Counted from the stretch's first letter, positions 23,457-35,354 are shown. The stretch is DNA of 64,000 bases from Micropterix aruncella (GCA_944548615.1 OX155962.1:2259298-2323297); one strand, 5' to 3'. Translations and numbers: made by a program. Notes: generated by a model from the letters alone, not told the origin.

Positions 23457-24115
23457 GCAGTTTGGCCAGTAAGACCCAGTTGTATAGGGTCGGTCAAACG
23501 CACGGTTCAAAACTCATCCGGCGGCTTCCACGCAGAAGGGAGAGCCAGGGTAGGACGCTGGCCTGCGGGCCAATCTCCCCCGAGTCAACCTTCGGGCGCT
23601 CCTGAACGGTTTGCGCATCGTGCGGCGTCAGCCAATCAATTGTGCATTCCGACTAACAGCCGGGGGAGTCTGGGAACAGAAATGTTTACCATAGAGCGGG
23701 GGGGCTGTTAACCCTATGGCAACTGCTCTTAAAATGACCATTCGGCCATCCGATCCCGGGTGAATAAGCCGGGCAAAGAATATCGTGGTTCGCGATAGAT
23801 TGGGTGTACACCGTATCACTACTTCATAATAATACTACACCTCGATCCTGTAACCAGTGGGGAAGCAGAAGGTATCCTGAAGGTATATTACAGACAAAGA
23901 TATCCTTCCAAACTGGTAGTCAGGGGGTGAGGCTGCCAGCTGTGTACCTTTTCCAGTGCATCGACGTAAGGCGTTGGCCTCTAACGAGTTTGTTAGCGGA
24001 GCTAGACAGTAGATTGTATATAAGTCTTCTACGCTCGTCCCACGACTGAAAGAATCATCACATTCGTTATACCGGCCTGGTGTGACGGGTTCTCCGTTGT
24101 AGTCGACACCGCCCT
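23457..24115 (+). repeat. GCF copy, A/B mosaic
   Basis: The leader has GTAAGACCCAGTTGTATAGG. The middle is subtype A-like (CTCCTGAACGGTTTGCGCAT, TGTGGTTCGCGATAGATTGG). The 3' part matches the 21690 copy (GTCAGGGGGTGAGGCTGCC...), ending TGTAGTCGACACCGCCCTAC. The switch between types suggests recombination between copies. Confidence 0.75.
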
Positions 24116-24689
24116 ACGTAGAGGGAAGTACTTGAACAGAGGAAGAAACTGTGTGAGAAATTGTAGAGACGCTTGCTTTAAATATTTTTTTATTTACCGA
24201 CATATATTTTTGTTACCAATATATTCATAATCATGGGATGTATGTACCTGCTATCATTATAAGCTATTCAACCCTGGGAGTTCTATTCTTTATTATATAT
24301 CAATAATATTTTGTGTGAGTTAGAAAAGAAAGATACGGATCTCTCACGAGGAATGTGAGCCTCAACTTTCCTGGATTATGAACCTAAAGGTAAAAGGACA
24401 ACCTCTCGAATCTATTATGAAACGTTGCATTGCATTAGTAGTCTCACTTGACTAAAAGCAAAGCGTCACAGCATGGATGCCCTAACGGAGCTTTTGGCGT
24501 AGATGCGGTCAACCTTAGCAAAAAAAGGCGGCCATTAAACTGTCACAAGCTCAACAAGCCATGTCTTGTCAAGTCGGCGGCAAACAAGCAGTGAACAAAC
24601 AAGGAATAACTCAGAATAAGTGCCAATGAACTCGACGCACTGTCATACCTCATCTCGAATGATTAATCTAACTATGAACCCGGAGCTAG

Positions 24690-24770
24690 ATCATCACCTT
24701 TATTTAATATTATTAATAATAATAATAATGAACTTTTTATTTACAATTAAAAAATAAAATACAAAAAGGC
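24690..24770 (-). repeat. LINE-type 3' tail
   Basis: The minus strand ends in CATTATTATTATTATTAATA after an A/T-rich trailer (TTGTAAATAAAAAGTT). The coding part is not seen next to it. Confidence 0.4.
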
Positions 24771-25169
24771 GAGCTTATTGCTGCATAGCGATATCTTAAA
24801 ACAAACCTGATCACAGTGCAGTGATACATGCGCGCAGTGTGGAATTGAGATTAATAAATAAATAAGGTTGTCTGCATGAACTACAAACTACTATATTTAA
24901 AGCGAAGATTACCAAGGAGAGAAATTTGGGATAGGAAGAAGAGAGAAAGGGTAAAACCCGGTTACTTAAATGATTCCAAGACAAGCAAGTTTCGTATAGG
25001 AATTGGGATAGGGAGGAGAGAGAAAGGCAAAGAACTGGTCACTTCTTAGAAAAGTATTACCTTTTGAAATGAGTCTTAGATTAGTCTTAAGTAAAGCGAG
25101 TTTAGTATATTTACTGGGAGATCATTTCACAGTCTCCAGCGTAGACACAGAAAGAGTAGGAGTAGAAAA

Positions 25170-25365
25170 CAGTATTATTTATTTATTTATTTATTTATTT
25201 ATTAAAGGTAAAGCACAAAATATAATTTCCTGCAGCATTACAAAAAAAAATGGGTTTAGACCAGTAGCGAAAAATAGAGCACACTGCAGTATCTTGGTCA
25301 CTACGTCAACACCGCCTAACTAGGCCTAGGCCTGTACTAAGGCAGGTGTACCTTAAGGCAGGTGT
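25170..25365 (-). repeat. LINE-type 3' end shared with 34668-34852
   Basis: The minus-strand sequence GTACAGGCCTAGGCCTAGTT precedes a trailer ending in AATAAATAAATAAATAAATA. The copy at 34668-34852 has the same block (GTACGGGCCTAGGCCTAGTT) and a shorter tail. Confidence 0.6.
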
Positions 25366-25709
25366 AAGGAATTTTGAGTAAATTGTCAGAGGCCGACCGA
25401 AGTACGAGATCGTCATCTAACTTAATGGTCCAAAAAGCTCGTAAAGATAGGATGGTGTTGACTGGGAGAGTACACGATAGAGGAGAGCAAGTATACCAAC
25501 ATTTCTCTTTTAGCATACAGGCAACCACTATTACTTTATTGAAAGTAGTAGACGGGGTGAGAACCAACGTTGATAGCTCAAAATCTACGTTCTCAGAAAG
25601 TATCTCTTTTTTAGATGTCGCCACTTAGAATAATCATCGTGCACTGCATCTGTCATCCTAATCTTCAACCCAGAACGTTCTACCGTGATTTATCTTCAGA
25701 TCCATACAC

Positions 25710-25828
25710 CCAGGATGTTGTCCACAAGTAAAGAAGCCTTTTTAGCACTGGACAGAGCAGCAAAACGTATGGACTTGATAATAAATCAAGAGGAAACCAA
25801 ATACATCGAAAGGAGTAATAGTATATAA
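25710..25828 (+). pseudogene. RTE-type reverse transcriptase fragment
   Basis: About 38 codons read STSKEAFLALDRAAKRMDL then IINQEETKYIERS. This is the palm-to-thumb segment typical of RTE-clade LINEs (F-x-x-L-x-x-A-A-x-x-M-x-L-x-I-N-x-x-K-T-K-Y). Both sides have lost similarity. The RTE C-terminus at 42255 could come from the same family but is far away. Confidence 0.6.
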
Positions 25829-25889
25829 GTACATACAAGCAAAGGAGACGGGGGGGGGGGGCGGAAGGAGATATTCATACATTGAGTTA

Positions 25890-26163
25890 ATCTTTGTTCG
25901 TTTGTTTCTACTCTGTATTGCGAAATTTCACAATGGGCGGGTTCAAAATCATACAAAAAATCTCTATCATCCAATCCTACCATAAAGTGTTCATATGTAT
26001 GTGTGCGTGTAACATGTGTTTCTTGTTGTTGCTTTCGATCGGCAGAATTAAAATGCAGTTCCGTTTATTTTATCCCAACGGAAAATGGTGACCCAGCCGG
26101 AAATCAAACCCGGAACCTTACAATGTAAAATCAGACGACTTAACTACTATGCCCCCGGGCCGT
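25890..26163 (-). repeat. tRNA-derived SINE, diverged copy
   Basis: The reverse complement matches the SINE at 5394 throughout: GGCATAGTAGTTAAGTCGTC head, TTTTACATTGTAAGGTTCCG, GGCTGGGTCACCATTTTCCG, the ACGCACACATACATATGAAC body and a GAAACAAACGAACAAAG tail. The B box is mutated (GGTTTGATTTCC), so promoter function is doubtful. It interrupts the LINE fragment that continues at 26165, and the equivalent position at about 39540 has no SINE. Confidence 0.85.
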
Positions 26164-26164
26164 G

Positions 26165-26300
26165 TCCGTTTAGAGATTTTTTAAACCCTTTTAGGTTTTC
26201 AATTTGTCTCGGAGGCAAAGGCACGGAATTCCAGAGTCGGGCCGCCTGCACTGCGAATGACCTGGACGTGAAAGTTGATGAATGTCGTCAATAATAAACG
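26165..26300 (-). pseudogene. LINE ORF2 C-terminal fragment interrupted by a SINE
   Basis: The minus strand encodes TFTSRSFAVQAARLWNSVPL followed by PPRQIENLKGFKKSLN. This is the terminal S-F-x-x-x-A-x-x-L-W-N-S-x-P block of many Jockey/CR1-group ORF2 proteins. The same block is encoded at 39545-39655 (SFAVQSARIWNSVPLPLRQ). Confidence 0.75.
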
Positions 26301-26703
26301 AATTACTAGCATAGGGCAGATTCGACATGGCTATCGTTTCATAAAAGTTGATTTTCAGGCCGATTTGTTTAGAGAGCGTTATCGTTAGATCTCCGAAAGC
26401 CTTCCGATTCACCAATTATTATTATAATTGCTATTCCTAATGGCATTGCTAATCAGATTGTTTAGCCTATTAGTGTCGGCATAATTACCAGATTTTCTTC
26501 TCTATACGCCATCAACAAAATGAATATTAATTATACTACTAAAATGGCGATTAATCGCTATAAAATTATGCAAAGTCGCAGCCCTGCTTTATGTATAAAA
26601 ATAATAGTACGTTTGCAGTGGCGTGCACTAAATAGATTTTTTAATGTGAGAAGAGGTGGGCGTACAAAAGCAAATAAAACCTTGCTAAGCTAGATAGAAG
26701 AAT

Positions 26704-27651
<948 letters not shown>

Positions 27652-28187
27652 AAATATTTCAAAATATTGAATTTTTACATATTTTATGTTTCGTTCATTG
27701 TAAATAATCCATTTAGGTTAAAGGTAATCTTTCCAACTAATAGGAAAGAGCTGACTGCTTCCTTTCATTGATATGAGGGCATGTCACGCTTTTAGTTTTA
27801 AGTTTTCAGCTGAATATTGATCGCAGCTTCTTTATATCGCACCTTTAGAAAATAAAAAAACGAAATTCGAAATTTTAAATTCTTCCATCTGTCAAGTAGC
27901 TCGTCTTGTCTTGTTATTTCCTCTGAAATAATAGGAAATTGAGTGAGTTTACGTATAAAGAAGGATTGTAGCTTAATTTTTGAGATAATTGGATGAAGGG
28001 TGAGCGTTTACTAGTTGAAAAATGGGCCCAACTTAAACCTACTCCTCTTTCCGCAAGTGAGAGGCATTCATCATTCTCGTTAACACCTAAAGCATTCCCG
28101 AATCCGATCAAGGGAATCCTTCGTCACGATGTAAGTGGCTTTTATAATTATTTACTTTATAATCATCTTATTGATCAATTCTAAAAA

Positions 28188-28597
<410 letters not shown>

Positions 28598-28625
28598 CCT
28601 ATAAACGGATTTCTTTACAAACCTT

Positions 28626-28794
<169 letters not shown>

Positions 28795-29207
28795 GTATAT
28801 GACCTAACTGAATTATACTCCCCTCTCACATCTACATACGCCACTGAAACATTCATTTTACAGTGGTTGGGCACGTCGCGCAAAAGCAATAACTCCCAGA
28901 GCCGAAACAAAGGCTGTCCTCATTATGACTCATTTACGAAAAAAACGTATTAGTCTTAAAAAAAATCGACCGCAGACGCACGTTTCCGTCGGAAAGCGAT
29001 AAATTCCCCCAGACAATACTTCTTCACAAAAGAAGATTAGCTTAATCGCTGTTCAACACGGGCCACATTAGAAAATAACAACTTAAACATGACCATTGCA
29101 GCACTCGCCGTGCTCACGACTCGTGTCTAATGTTGTAAGAGTACATCTTAATAATAATAATTGTTAACAGCGGTGTTGATTTGTAAATTTATACTGTACC
29201 TAATGGG

Positions 29208-29545
29208 ACCGGGAGCTAATGGGCCCTTGCTGAGTTGGCCACGAAGACCCATTCTGTTCAGGGTTGGTCACACTCATCGGGTCAACACCCATCCGGTGGC
29301 CTCCACGCATGAAGTGCAAGCCCGGGCAAGACTCTGGCCTTAGGGCTAGTTTCCCCTAGGAATCAACCTTCTGGCGCTCCTGGCCAGGCGGCGTAAGCTA
29401 ATCGATTGTGCACTCTGACTAACAGTCGGGGGAGTCTGGAAGCAGTACTGTTTCCTATAGAGCGAAGGTGGTTGCGGACCTTACGGCGACTGCTCTTGAA
29501 ACAACCATCGGCTACCCGATCCTGGGTGAACAGCCGGGCAAAGCC
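29208..29545 (+). repeat. GCF subtype A, 3'-truncated
   Basis: It begins at TGGGACCGGGAGCTAATGGG, the longest leader seen for subtype A, and ends abruptly after GGTGAACAGCCGGGCAAAG. CAGCCAGACTTTAG and a poly-G run follow. Confidence 0.8.
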
Positions 29546-29568
29546 AGCCAGACTTTAGTTTCGGAGGC

Positions 29569-29820
29569 GGGGGGGGGGGGGGGGGGGGGGGCAATTAATT
29601 AAAATAACGCGCGCGGTACCCACCAAACTTTAATTTGCCCTTACAATGAAACGAAAATACGCCGGATTTCGGGGGGATAAATCCAAATTTCCGCCCTCCC
29701 CTGGATAAGTTTCTGACACTAGATACTAAAGTCGTGGTTTCTTCCTGATTCTCATTTTCTCAACTATATTTTTGTCGGGAGACGCGTCCCCTGTGTCGCT
29801 CCCCCCCCCCCCCCCCCCCC
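29569..29820. repeat. 209-bp segment between (G)23 and (C)20 runs
   Basis: A run of 23 G (29569-29591) and a run of 20 C (29801-29820) bracket about 209 bp with no recognised content. The runs are complementary, so one strand could form a G-quadruplex at one end and an i-motif or hairpin partner at the other. Confidence 0.9.
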
Positions 29821-29822
29821 TT

Positions 29823-29945
29823 GTTAAATACACCCACTTACACACATATTACACGCACATATACTAATAAACTCATAGTAGGGTTGATTGTAAGAGATTG
29901 TCGTATGGTAATAAACCCTACAAACAGACAAAAGTGAATATTTTC
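29823..29945 (+). repeat. SINE body/tail fragment
   Basis: It matches the 5' SINE copy from TTACACGCACATATACTAAT through GTAGGGTTGATTGTAAGAGA to GGTAATAAACCC. The tRNA-like head is absent and the poly-C run lies where it should be. Confidence 0.7.
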
Positions 29946-30269
29946 GCAAATTACGAAAATCATTCGCAGTGGTTCGGAACAAAAAGTATAACCTAATTTC
30001 TAGCCGTTAACGTGGCAGGTATCTAAGAGCCATTCAGGAAATTCTATAAAAAGAAGGAAGAAGATATTGCAACATACATAGAAGTATTTCTCCATTTCTT
30101 AGTATACAAGCAAACCCATCAGCCAAAGCCGAAAAGGTATCGAGATCCGCGTTCACGCAATACCTCCTAACAAGCATATTACCAGGAAGGGACGTGATAT
30201 TTCCTGATTCATGCCAACTTTCTACAGCGTTAATGTCATTGAGTATTCCGTTCAGGACACGAGGAGAAT

Positions 30270-30400
30270 AGTGTCAATAGAAGCAGAGAAAAAACCTGCC
30301 CTGTGTGATGCAGCGATGCTGACTTTCCCGTTCTAGAGAAGTCTGCAGCTTCCTTCTGCATACTGACGCGATAATAAGTTTGTTAAGGGGTATACAGTCG
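30270..30400 (+). pseudogene. Ty3/gypsy-like polymerase scrap
   Basis: ALCDAAMLTFP and, after a frame change, FLLHTDA resemble the junction between reverse transcriptase and RNase H of Ty3/gypsy LTR elements (L-C-x-A-P-x-L-x-F-P ... F-x-L-x-T-D-A-S). Stops and at least one frameshift break it. No LTRs or primer binding site were found. The match is short, so the call is tentative. Confidence 0.35.
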
Positions 30401-30419
30401 AGATAGTATTATTATATTA

Positions 30420-31032
30420 CGCAAGCGCATTATTTTATGCGGATGACCTTTAAATTTACACCCACGCTATAGTAATCCTACTGTACTATTATTATAATTA
30501 ATAGGGATTACAATTGCTGGATCCCTCATCCAGCAATCTAGCTGAATCCAGCACATTTTTCGGCCTGCTTGATCCAGCGAACTGGATACAGAGAGCTGCG
30601 GATCCGCAAGTGGTTAAATTACCAAATAATTACGCAAAAGTCTACTTTGCCGGAGTTTTCGACTGCAGAACTAGATAGAAATATCTGCTCAGCATTCTGG
30701 ACCGTGTCTTCAGTATAAAAGTTTGCACCGATCAAGCCTTAATAGACGCTGGCATAGACACAACATTCTCCACTTACCAGTACTCACTAATGTATTAGTC
30801 GAGCGCCAGTCTTCAAATCGTGCGTAAAGCCCTGTAGAAGACAGTCGAGATTAAAAACTGCTGAACTAACCCTAAAATTTGTCTTCGCCAAACTAAAATG
30901 CCAGAACACGAACTAAAGCGAAAAAACAGAGAACCGCATCTTACCGACGTCACAGATGCTGATTTATTGTCTATAATAGACTATGGTGACTGTGTGTATG
31001 GCCCCTATCTGTATAGGAAGACTGAGCGGAGA
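30420..31032 (+). pseudogene. decayed LINE reverse transcriptase, part before the hAT insertion
   Basis: ALFYADDL then a stop and IYTHA near 30430-30470 fit the catalytic Y-A-D-D block of I/CR1-group LINEs. IIDYGDCVYGP at about 30970-31010 fits the later I-D-Y-x-D block. Stops and shifts lie between. The fragment continues after the hAT element as RMQSTCARFCVRI (31874-31915). With the target duplication counted once, the junction reads through as the L-Q-R-x-Q motif expected at this place, with a stop replacing Q. Confidence 0.55.
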
Positions 31033-31040
31033 CTCTAGAG

Positions 31041-31865
31041 CAGCCTTCCGCAACCCTGGGGTCGCGAGCCCGCACGGGGTCGCGAAATATAATTATGGGG
31101 TCTTCAAAAAAGTCAACAAGGTCCTGTACTTATCGATTTTTATTAAAGTTTATGCGTAAAATATAACCTCTCCATACACATTTTGATTCCAATTTCTTTA
31201 AAATGGAGAGATTCGATGAACTTAAAAGAAAGGAAGCAGCTGATCGATTTAATATCCGATGAAAGCCTTCGAGCTATTTTCAAAACCACGGATCTATCCA
31301 AGTTCTGGATAATGACGGAAAAGGAATATCCACTCTTACACAAAATATCTCTGCTGAAATTGCTGCCATTCGCATCTACATACCTGTGTGAGACAGCTTT
31401 CTCCACATTGACCGCTATAAAAACAAAATATCGCTCCAGACAATGTAGAACCTGATTTGAGGGTGTCTATTTCTGATAATATATCACCAAGAATTAATAT
31501 ACTGACTGAATGTGTGCAAGCACAAGGTTCAAATTAATCTTTAAACTTGTGAATAAAATGTTAATATAATTGCTTGTGTCATTAAATGCCTTCATAAATA
31601 ATTGCTTGTGTCATTTAATGCCTTCATAATTATGTTAAAGGCATATTTTCTCGTTTGCTCTAATATTATTTTCCAAAATAAATAAACTTTCCGAAATAAT
31701 TTACGAAATAAAAACAGCTAGAACATGGAGGAAAATTGAAGTTTACCTTGATCTCGTTACCTGAACCAACCTTTGCATTTGTAAATTTAGTGTTTTTTTC
31801 TGGGGTCGCTGAAAACTCTTTTTTTAATTTTGGGGTCTCAACATCAAAAAGGTTGCGGACCGCTG
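31041..31865 (+). mobile_element. hAT element, Buster-like, 825 bp, with 8-bp target duplication
   Basis: Both ends are visible. The left is CAGCCTTCCGCAACCCTGGG, and the right read on the minus strand is CAGCGGTCCGCAACCTTTTT, so 13 of the first 15 positions agree. The octamer CTCTAGAG flanks both sides exactly (31033-31040 and 31866-31873). Its central TA fits the nnnTAnnn target preference described for Buster-type hATs. The element is internally deleted and keeps only the transposase C-terminus. It interrupts a LINE frame. Confidence 0.92.
31183..31533 (+). pseudogene. hAT transposase C-terminal (dimerisation) domain, frameshifted
   Basis: About 87 codons read through LKERKQLIDLISDESL, LSKFWIMTEKEYPLLHK and LLPFASTYLCETAFSTLTAI to KTKYRSR, the signature end of ZBED5/Buster-like hAT transposases. 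At about 31440 the frame shifts and continues as NVEPDLRVSISDNISPRI and on to GSN, then a stop. The N-terminal BED finger and the catalytic core are missing, so it cannot transpose by itself. The domain normally holds hAT transposase multimers together. Confidence 0.88.
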
Positions 31866-31960
31866 CTCTAGAGAATGCAAAGTACCTGCGCAAGATTTTG
31901 CGTTAGGATTTCTCCAAATCATCACTTGCTAAGGCTTCGATATTAGTAATATGAGAAAAA

Positions 31961-32004
31961 GAAGGCAGCTCAATCTGAGCTGCCTTCAAGATTGAGCTGC
32001 CTTC
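31961..32004. other. three alternating GGCAGCTCAA arms, two exclusive hairpins
   Basis: GAAGGCAGCTCA (31961-31972) can pair with TGAGCTGCCTTC (31976-31987) across a 3-nt loop. As GAAGGCAGCTCAATCT (31961-31976) it can instead pair with AGATTGAGCTGCCTTC (31989-32004) over 16 bp. Only one stem can form at a time. Confidence 0.8.
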
Positions 32005-32399
32005 TCAATCTTGCCACTCAAAGCAGCATTCAATAAAAAGCCGCGTATCAGTCAATAAACAGCCGCAATATCTTCTATTTGATTACGACCTGGTCCCCGA
32101 ACCAACGTGACTATTCAACACGGGCGCATGGCCGACCTGCAATCATTCCTAAATACAAAACCACAAATTTCCAGTGCTGTTTTTATAATATTATTATTTT
32201 GCAGTTGTACAGAATTGGTTGGGAATGGCATTGCGATCGCGATCAATTGGACTATTCAAGGACCACTGATATTTAGATTTTTTTGAACGATTACTTATTG
32301 ATTTCATAATTATTATCGTTTTTTCATTGGATTATATTTTTTACCGTGATTATTTGATGCTGATTATTTTGATTTTGATTATTTCAATTGTATATTGAT

Positions 32400-32985
32400 T
32401 ATTTTATTTTAACTTAATTAAATAGTGGTGTTGGAGACTCGGTCCAACATACCCACAACAAAAAAGTAATTTCTACAGAATCGAAATCGCAAACACGCTC
32501 GAATATACACGAGGCAGCTGCAATTGATTTCCAACTAAATTCGGCATTTTATGCATAGTCAAACGATGACTAATGTCATTTCTTCTGATCGATACGAATT
32601 GACACACTTGTTTCTCACCCCACTCATAACTATTGCATCACTACATACCACATAAAAAGCAGTACATTCGACACATATTTGATCATTCCCTGGCGGACAG
32701 TAACCGCTCATATGCAAGTACTCGCGCTCTTCACTGCCTTCGAGTCAACCAAACTACGCATAGTATACGCGATCTTCATTACCTTCGAATCTATCGCGGC
32801 GCTTCAAACTTCGGACACACAACCACGACTTCACCTCGCGCCCACACTACCTACACACCGGCGAAATATCAAACAAGGCGTTACGAACTGGCAACCTACT
32901 ACAGACCATCTGAATAAATACTTAAACTTCAACTACGACGACTTTCAATAACGGAGAAAACTTACTGATGAGAACCACCCTTCGC
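32400..32985. other. unclassified, possibly LTR-like
   Basis: Overlapping open frames on the plus strand (32633-32951) lack domains. A GTTGGAGACTCGGTCCAAC hairpin occurs at about 32431. ACATAAAAAGCAG and a later AATAAATACTT could be promoter and poly(A) signals of a solo LTR, but no TG...CA boundaries with a target duplication were found. Confidence 0.2.
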
Positions 32986-32989
32986 GTTT

Positions 32990-33200
32990 GTAGTTTATAC
33001 CCGATTGCCCAACAAAAAAGGAGTGTTAAGTGTTCATGGTTCATCTATGTACGTTTTGCGTTTCTTTATTCCACCGTAACTTTTAAACGCCTGGACCGAT
33101 TTACAAGTGTGTGGTATTCATAATGTACCTTAACGGTTCAAATATCAAGTAAGCAGTTGTCTAAATGTACAAATATCAATAAATTAACATAAATGGTTTG
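32990..33200 (+). mobile_element. Helitron2/Helentron-like terminal fragment
   Basis: CCCGATTGCCCAACAAAAAA followed by GGAGTGTTAAGTGTTCATGG, a TCATCTATGTACGTTTT block and AACGCCTGGACCGATTT resembles the termini of non-autonomous Helentron-type elements of insects. The last 130 bp match the right arm of the inverted-repeat element at 5685-5815. A related GTTCATCTATGTATGTTTT block occurs at 52285-52310. Confidence 0.45.
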
Positions 33201-33569
33201 AATGAGATAAAAAAAAGGTTTGAGTACATTCCGTAAATGTACATTACGAAAACCACAAATATTTATTAAAAACCGTAACAAAAATAAATTTTATTACAAT
33301 AGTTAATCTCCACTTGAATATATTTACCTGTATTACATAGTGTTTGTCTGTTTTCGTATTGACAGCTGTAAATATCTAAATTTTATTATTACGACCAGTA
33401 TAATAGAGCTTCAGAGAGCTAAATTTTAATTTCAAATCATACTGTATTCGCCTTTTTTTTTCAATTGATTTCTATCTGCAATCGGTCGCAGCATTGAAGA
33501 CCATAATCAGATGTATTGTTGAGTTGAAGGCGTGTAAGATGACTCCTCCCTCGAAGAGTATCCTCTTAA

Positions 33570-33875
33570 CCCTTGGAGTAAATGGGTATTTTCATGGATG
33601 CATCTGTCTCTTTTGCAGGATTTTCGGCGACATCGACCTTAAAGTACTATAACTACGAAACTACTACACCAATCATAAAAAGAACAACTGCACAATGATT
33701 GCATTGAAATTTCGAATATAGAATATTGAAACATCAATTTGTAAAACAATTAGATAATTATGAATAAATATGAGAACGTCAAAGAAGTGAAAAAAACGCG
33801 GAACCAGATCTGGTCGTATCATACTCAACGGATAATTGTTTCAGAACCAGATTTGGTCGTATCATACTCAAGGGG
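33570..33875. mobile_element. piggyBac-type MITE, 306 bp, TTAA target duplication
   Basis: TTAA flanks both sides (33566-33569, 33876-33879). Termini are CCCTTGGAGTA on the left and CCCCTTGAGTA on the right read inward. Near the right end AACCAGATCTGGTCGTATCATACTC-like sequence is present twice (about 33800 and 33845). There is no coding capacity. It lies inside the 3' UTR of the Jockey copy and is therefore younger than it. Confidence 0.85.
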
Positions 33876-33900
33876 TTAATATTAATTGACTGCTCTAGTG

Positions 33901-34277
33901 TCAGTGTCTGTCACTCAGGTCTGCCACATCAAAGCGTTTTAACCTTCTTATGTTTTCACCTACGTTTGTTAGGTTTGAGGCTAGGGCATTCACGTGTCCT
34001 ACCAGTGTCATTTTATATCTTGCACTGTACTTTTGCAGTTCTTCCTTAACCGTCGGCATTTTGAGGTGTTCGTGGATCTCACTGTTCCGGGTGAACCATG
34101 GGGCGTTTGCTATGGACCTCAGAACTTTGTTCTGGTATCGCTGAAGGATTTCTACGTTGGAGTCACTGGCTGTGCCCCATAGTTGGATGCCGTAAGTCCA
34201 TATCGGTTTAAGGATCACCTTATAAACTAGCATCTTGTTTTCTAGGGAAAGGCATGAGCCACGTCCTATCAGCCAGT
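33901..34277 (-). pseudogene. Jockey reverse transcriptase C-terminus
   Basis: About 125 codons without a stop: WLIGRGSCLSLENKMLVYK, ILKPIWTYGIQLWGTASDSN, EILQRYQNKVLRSIANAPWF then NSEIHEHLKMPTVKEEL, ending in ADLSDRH and a stop. The K-P-I-W-T-Y-G-I-Q-L-W-G block is diagnostic of the Jockey clade. The catalytic domain is missing through 5' truncation. The apparent Met at 34281 belongs to the target duplication, not to the element. Confidence 0.9.
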
Positions 34278-34621
34278 TCATACTGTATTCGCCTTAAAAA
34301 TAAAAATAACACGTTGTGTCTGCGCAATGATTTGCCGTTGGATGCTGGCCGCTGCGCGCGCTGGGGCGATAGAATTCCCGTGAAACAATTACGCGTGAAG
34401 TTTTTTACGCAATGCAATAGGCGAAGCATCGGGTTGCTAGTTGTAGTCCGTTAAATTTAACCATATTGAGTCTACCTATTGTATCTTCGAAGAGAGCAAT
34501 GCTGGGCATGGCACGTATCGGTAACGCATGCTCTCTGCAGAGAGCAAACGTTTGCCACTTTATCAAAATGATATTACCATTGATTATTAAAGGGTTTTAA
34601 ATTGCTTTGTGTCATAGGAGA

Positions 34622-34662
34622 GTGTTGTCAACAGCGGGCGAACCCGTCACCCCAGGAAGGTA
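34622..34662 (-). repeat. GCF 3' end fragment
   Basis: Only the terminal GACGGGTTCGCCCGCTGTTG hairpin and TGACAACACT are present on the minus strand, next to a LINE tail. Confidence 0.6.
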
Positions 34663-34667
34663 ATTAT

Positions 34668-34852
34668 TTTATTTATTTTACTTATTTATTTAAATAAATG
34701 CGCATTTTTTAAAACTACAGTACATTACATATTATCATTAGAGGCTCCGTTGTAAATAGTAGCAAAAAAGAGAGTACCGCAGCCCAGTCCATCTTTAGAT
34801 CAACGCTGCCTAACTAGGCCTAGGCCCGTACTAAGGCAAGCGTACCAAGAAA
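34668..34852 (-). repeat. LINE-type 3' end, partner of 25170
   Basis: The minus-strand trailer has GTACGGGCCTAGGCCTAGTTAGGC and ends in a TTAAATAAATAAGTAAAATAA-like tail. Confidence 0.6.
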
Positions 34853-34859
34853 ATAGTGG

Positions 34860-35350
34860 CTTGTGCATATTTTAAACTACATATGTTAAAAGAGAAAAAA
34901 TATGTAAAAACAGTATCTAATAATATTAGGACTTAACTTAAGGCAATAAACAATGTATGTAGAAATTAATCATTACTCTAAAAACTAGGTCATTGATATG
35001 TCAATGCGTCTGTCAGTCTGTCAGTCTCCAAATTATATTTGTAAAATAACTATCATAAAACACAATAAAATTAATTTCAATAACACGAAAAAGGTAAATA
35101 ATAAATAGGAATTACAATGAATAGTGAAATAATCGAATATATTGATCTTTATTTACACCGGCGATGAATTGCAGGAATACGGCCGACGATTAAAGTAGCA
35201 GGTGGTGCCTTCCTTTATGATTGCTGCAAAACGCCACTATTTTATTAAATCATAAACCTTCATTTTATAAATATTAAATCTGTCTGTATTAAGCAAAGTC
35301 GGGAATACTGATAATACTGAAATCTTGTGTAATATAAATAATATCATTAA
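34860..35350. other. AT-rich interval, nothing recognised
   Basis: A doubled GTCTGTCAGTCT motif near 35010 is the only regularity seen. Confidence 0.4.
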
Positions 35351-35354
35351 TTTT

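Larger units (their letters stand above)
33455..34277 (-). mobile_element. Jockey-type LINE, 5'-truncated, with 18-bp target duplication
   Basis: TCATACTGTATTCGCCTT occurs exactly at 33437-33454 and 34278-34295. On the minus strand the element ends in a short poly(A) directly against the left copy, as expected from target-primed reverse transcription. The retained coding part is at 33901-34277. Its 3' UTR has been split by a TTAA-flanked MITE (33570-33875). The identical target duplication and unbroken frame indicate a fairly young insertion. Confidence 0.93.

Noticed and set aside
25337..25628. Opposed 84- and 95-codon frames
   Set aside because: Neither shows a domain. They lie between LINE fragments and are probably chance frames.
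32633..32951. Overlapping frames of 94 and 90 codons
   Set aside because: Two overlapping frames of similar length without homology suggest a stop-poor non-coding stretch, perhaps an LTR.
34530..34545. GCTCTCTGCAGAGAGC palindrome as a regulatory site
   Set aside because: A 16-bp palindrome alone, with no neighbouring gene, is insufficient.
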